Source: Desulfobulbus oralis | GTDB lineage: Bacteria; Desulfobacterota; Desulfobulbia; Desulfobulbales; Desulfobulbaceae | Assembly (NCBI RefSeq): GCF_002952055.1 | Contig: NZ_CP021255.1 | Location: 1,835,501-1,899,500 of the forward strand | DNA length: 64,000 nt | Direction of reading: 5' to 3' | Shown here: in pieces, positions 61,158-64,000 of the stretch | Numbering within the stretch: the first letter of the stretch is position 1 | Layout: each line of letters opens with the position of its first letter | Notes under the pieces: generated by a model | The model's database searches: none | What the model was told of the DNA's origin: nothing | Seen by the model: the letters and a program-made list of their open reading frames with translations, nothing else | Translations under genes and position numbers: made by a program

Positions 61158-62860
61158 AGAGCGCAGGGTGCAATATTGCAGAGGTTCTGGTCCAGGCGGC
61201 CCAGGCGAAACCCGAGGCCGTGGCGCTGGTCGCCCGAGAGGGCCGCTTTGGCCGCAGGTGGCGGCGCTGCACCTTCGCCCGATTGGCGGCCCGCAGCCAG
61301 GACTTCGCGGGGCGGCTGGACGCCTGCGGTATCCGCCGGGGCCAGCGGGTCATGCTCATGCTCATGCCCTCCATCGACTTCGTGGCCCTGACCTTTGCCC
61401 TCTTCCGCCTGGGCGCGATCATCATTCTGATCGATCCCGGCATGGGCTGGCGGAATCTCCTGCGCTGCATCAAAAGCGTCGAGCCCGAGGCGCTCGTGGG
61501 CATCCGCCGCGCCATCTGCTTCAGCCGCCTCTTTCCCCGAACCTTTGCCGCGCTCAGGCTCCGCATCACGGTTTCCGGCCGGGTGCCGGGCAGCCACAGC
61601 CTGGAGAGCGCAGACGAACATGCAAAAGCCGCCGCGCCGCCGGTCTTTGCCGCCAAAGCGGATGATCTGGCGGCCATCATCTTCACCACCGGATCGACCG
61701 GGCCGCCCAAGGGCGTGCACTACACCCACGGCATCTTCCACACTCAGCTTCAGCTCATCCACGACTATTTCGGCATTGGCGCCAGCGATACCGACCAGCC
61801 GGGCTTCACCCTCTTCGGCCTGTTCTCGACCGCGCTGGGCGCCCGGGCGGTGCTGCCCGACATGGACCCGACCCGGCCCGCACAGGTCAATCCCAAAAAA
61901 TTCACGGCCAGCATTCTTGCCGAACAGGTGAACTATTCCTTTGGCTCGCCGGCCATCTGGCGGGTGGTCAGCCGCTACTGCCTGCGGCAGGGTATCAAAC
62001 TGCCGCTGCACACCGTGCTCATGGCCGGGGCCCCGGTTTCCGGCGAACTGCTGGCCGACATGCAGCGGATTCTGCCGGAGGATGCCCGCATCTTCACCCC
62101 CTACGGCGCGACCGAGACCCTGCCCACGGCCTGCATCGAGGCCCGGGAAGTGGTGAACGAAACCTGGGCCGAAACCCGGAAAGGCCGCGGCTACTGCGTG
62201 GGCCGGGCGGTGCCGGGCATGAGCCTGCGCATCATGCGGCCAGGCGACGGCGGGCTGGCCAGCCTTGCCGAGGCCGAACTCCTGCCGCCGGGTGAAATCG
62301 GTGAAATCGTGGTGCACGGCCCGGTGGTGACCCCGGCCTATGACCACAGGCCGGAAGAGACCCGGCTCGCCAAGATTGCAGATCCGGACGGCACCCTCTG
62401 GCACCGCATGGGCGACATGGGCTATCTGGACGAACAGGGCCGGCTCTGGTTCTGCGGCCGCAAGGCCCACCGGGTGCTCACGGCGCATGGCCCCATGTAT
62501 TCGGTCTGCTGCGAGGCCATCTTCAACGAACATCCGGCGGTCCGGCGCTCGGCGCTCGTGGGCCTGGGGCGGCCCGGTGCGCAGGAACCGGTCATCATTG
62601 TGGAACTGCAGGACCAGGGCCATGTGCCGGTCGGGCTGTGCGAACAGCTCCTGCAACTGGCCCGGGCCAACCCGCTGACCAGGGAGATCCACCAGGTGCT
62701 GCTGCATCCCGGCTTTCCGGTGGACATCCGCCACAATGCCAAAATCTTCAGGGAAAAGCTGGCGCTCTGGGCTGCGCAGCGGGTTTCGGAGGCAGGTCTT
62801 TCCGGAAAGCGGAGTGATCCGCATGGACGGCAGAGCGGCCAGAACCGGGCAGGGCTTTGA
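61154..62860 (+). CDS. oleC: OleC, AMP-forming beta-lactone synthetase
   Basis: Activates the beta-hydroxy acid with ATP, giving a beta-lactone. It has 568 residues. IIFTTGSTGPPKGVHYTHGI is the P-loop with its Lys, and TPYGATETLPTACIE the A5 motif. WHRMGDMGYLDEQGRLWFCG is the A7-A8 region. The last domain has RHNAKIFREKL-type (IRHNAKIFREKL) with the A10-side Lys. Unlike the synthetase at 11.7 kb it keeps the usual Lys residues. It overlaps oleB (ATGA). Confidence 0.92.
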   Translation: MKSAGCNIAEVLVQAAQAKPEAVALVAREGRFGRRWRRCTFARLAARSQDFAGRLDACGIRRGQRVMLMLMPSIDFVALTFALFRLGAIIILIDPGMGWRNLLRCIKSVEPEALVGIRRAICFSRLFPRTFAALRLRITVSGRVPGSHSLESADEHAKAAAPPVFAAKADDLAAIIFTTGSTGPPKGVHYTHGIFHTQLQLIHDYFGIGASDTDQPGFTLFGLFSTALGARAVLPDMDPTRPAQVNPKKFTASILAEQVNYSFGSPAIWRVVSRYCLRQGIKLPLHTVLMAGAPVSGELLADMQRILPEDARIFTPYGATETLPTACIEAREVVNETWAETRKGRGYCVGRAVPGMSLRIMRPGDGGLASLAEAELLPPGEIGEIVVHGPVVTPAYDHRPEETRLAKIADPDGTLWHRMGDMGYLDEQGRLWFCGRKAHRVLTAHGPMYSVCCEAIFNEHPAVRRSALVGLGRPGAQEPVIIVELQDQGHVPVGLCEQLLQLARANPLTREIHQVLLHPGFPVDIRHNAKIFREKLALWAAQRVSEAGLSGKRSDPHGRQSGQNRAGL

Positions 62861-62900
62861 CCGCCAGGGGAGGGATCAGGTGCACAGGCAGGAGCAGGAC

Positions 62901-63944
62901 ATGGACTGGCAGACCAGCTTTCCGGCACTGGCCAGGGAGAACATTCTGGTGACCGGGGGCGGCGGTTTTATCGGCGCGGCCCTGGTGCGGGCCCTGCTGC
63001 GGATAGGGGCAAAGGTCACCGTGCTGGGCCGCCATGCCTATCCGGAGCTGGCAGCCCTGGGCGCGAGCTGCCTGCAGGCGGACATTCGGGACGCGGCAGC
63101 GCTGCAAAAGGCCGCGGGAGGCGTTGGCTGCGTCTTCCACGTGGCGGCCAGGGCCGGCATCTGGGGACCCAGGGCCGAATACATGGCCATCAACCTGCAG
63201 GGCAGCAAGAACGTGCTTGCCGCCTGCCGGCGGGAGGGCGTGCCGGTGCTGGTGCATACCTCGACCCCGTCTGTGGTCTTTGACCGGAAGGACCTTGCCG
63301 GAGCGGACGAAGAGCAAGCCTATGCCACCCAGCCGCTCTGCGCCTATGCGGCCAGCAAGATTCCCGCGGAACAGGCGGTACTTGCGGCCAACGGGGCAAG
63401 CCTGAAGACTGCGGCCATCCGGCCCCATCTGGTCTGGGGCCCGGGCGACCGCAACCTCATTCCGCGGCTGGCGGCGCGGGCCCGGGCCGGGAAGCTGGCC
63501 GTGGTCGGCAGGGGCAGCAATATGGTGGACATCACCTATATCGACAACGCGGTGTACGCGCATCTGCTGGCGGGCCAGAACCTGCTCACCAGCGCCACGG
63601 CAGCGGGCCAGGCCTTTTTCATCGGTCAGGAGAAGCCGGTCAATCTGTGGCAGTGGATCAACGCGCTCCTCCTTCGCCTGCGCATACCGCAGGTGACGCG
63701 CCGGGTGCCGCTGCCGCTGGCCTACGGCGTGGGCGCTGTGCTGGAGCTGGCGTACACGCTGGCCAAAAGCCCGCAGGAGCCCGGCATGACCCGCTTCCTG
63801 GCCCTGCAGTTGGCCAGGTCGCACTGGTTTTCCCACGCCCGGGCCGAGCGTTTGCTGGGCTATCGCCCCCTGGTCGACACCGCCACCGGGGTGGAGCGTC
63901 TGCTCGCCTGGATGAGCGGAGAAGGCCTCGTCCCGCCCCGCTGA
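62901..63944 (+). CDS. oleD: OleD, NAD(P)-dependent beta-keto acid reductase
   Basis: Reduces the beta-keto acid from OleA to a beta-hydroxy acid, using NAD(P)H. It has 347 residues, an extended SDR. ILVTGGGGFIGAALVRALLR is the dinucleotide fold. VGCVFHVAARAGIWGPRAEY and LCAYAASKIPAEQAVL (Tyr-x3-Lys) are typical of 3-beta-HSD/OleD. The ATG at 62901 has GCAGGAG upstream; an earlier ATG at 62823 overlaps oleC and is less likely. Confidence 0.9.
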   Translation: MDWQTSFPALARENILVTGGGGFIGAALVRALLRIGAKVTVLGRHAYPELAALGASCLQADIRDAAALQKAAGGVGCVFHVAARAGIWGPRAEYMAINLQGSKNVLAACRREGVPVLVHTSTPSVVFDRKDLAGADEEQAYATQPLCAYAASKIPAEQAVLAANGASLKTAAIRPHLVWGPGDRNLIPRLAARARAGKLAVVGRGSNMVDITYIDNAVYAHLLAGQNLLTSATAAGQAFFIGQEKPVNLWQWINALLLRLRIPQVTRRVPLPLAYGVGAVLELAYTLAKSPQEPGMTRFLALQLARSHWFSHARAERLLGYRPLVDTATGVERLLAWMSGEGLVPPR

Positions 63945-63958
63945 TTTTTCTGTTTTTT

Positions 63959-64000
63959 ATGGCTGCAAACGCGCCGAAACAGGTGGCCCTGGCCTTGAGT
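63959..64000 (+). CDS. Start of a further gene, cut by the window end
   Basis: A frame begins ATG 63959 and runs 14 codons (MAANAPKQVALALS) to the edge, 14 bases after oleD. No ribosome site is obvious and too little is present to name it. Confidence 0.3.
   Translation, partial: MAANAPKQVALALS

Noticed and set aside
1-64000. CRISPR array, prophage or integrase/att site
   Set aside because: No regularly spaced direct repeats, cas genes, phage structural genes or integrase seen. Mobile content is limited to IS elements and remnants.

Overview
This window is a GC-rich bacterial chromosome segment with tightly packed genes. The gene content suggests an anaerobic deltaproteobacterium of the Desulfobacterota, plausibly the Desulfobulbaceae. 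The pointers are a complete oleABCD olefin cluster, SelA for selenocysteine, QueH, a MucR/Ros-type zinc-finger regulator, a stand-alone AICAR transformylase, and a GlcD-type flavoprotein fused to a CCG iron-sulfur reductase. The assignment rests on recognised gene families, not on a marker-gene comparison.

Layout. 0-2.2 kb: the 5' part of a large exported protein with a possible clan CD His/Cys dyad. 2.4-11.6 kb: housekeeping and small conserved genes (DUF2905, a frameshifted RluA-type synthase, DUF456, lolA-murI, a mucR-like gene, glyA, a HAD/nitroreductase operon, two tRNA-Ser genes, queH). 11.7-20.3 kb: an acyl-CoA synthetase, a D,D-carboxypeptidase with a histone-like tail, a DUF1566 protein, and a tightly overlapping five-gene operon (glgX, SGNH hydrolase, OB-fold protein, HAD, NUDIX). 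20.3-24.8 kb: a decayed, partly AT-rich accessory island. It holds transposase scraps, an O-antigen aminotransferase broken at an 11-G tract, a truncated membrane protein, and an RHS toxin tip with a candidate immunity gene. 24.8-29.0 kb: the giant FAD/Fe-S oxidoreductase and rpsT. 29.1-35.3 kb: a second accessory stretch. It holds a frameshifted pentapeptide-repeat protein, an IS30-family remnant split by an intact 842-bp IS5-family element, small coupled ORFs (one with an in-frame TGA), a frameshifted LprI-like gene and an RTX remnant.

35.3-51.7 kb: a purH-type transformylase, sppA, two PEGA-like lipoproteins, and the run mtnA, MBL hydrolase, class II aldolase, aldehyde dehydrogenase, which looks like a DHAP-shunt salvage module. 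Then come tandem TauE/SafE permeases, a tRNA-Arg and the pilT, TPR protein, selA operon. 51.9-57.8 kb: a Sel1-repeat protein, then grpE-dnaK with a sigma70-like promoter, trpS and a small conserved gene. 58.0-64.0 kb: a FabI-like reductase, a YkvA-like protein and oleA-oleB-oleC-oleD, most of them overlapping and co-directional.

Reading-frame breaks are frequent in the accessory stretches and also hit one core-type gene (the RluA homologue). They may be real decay, homopolymer phase variation, or sequencing error. Raw-read inspection would separate these cases.
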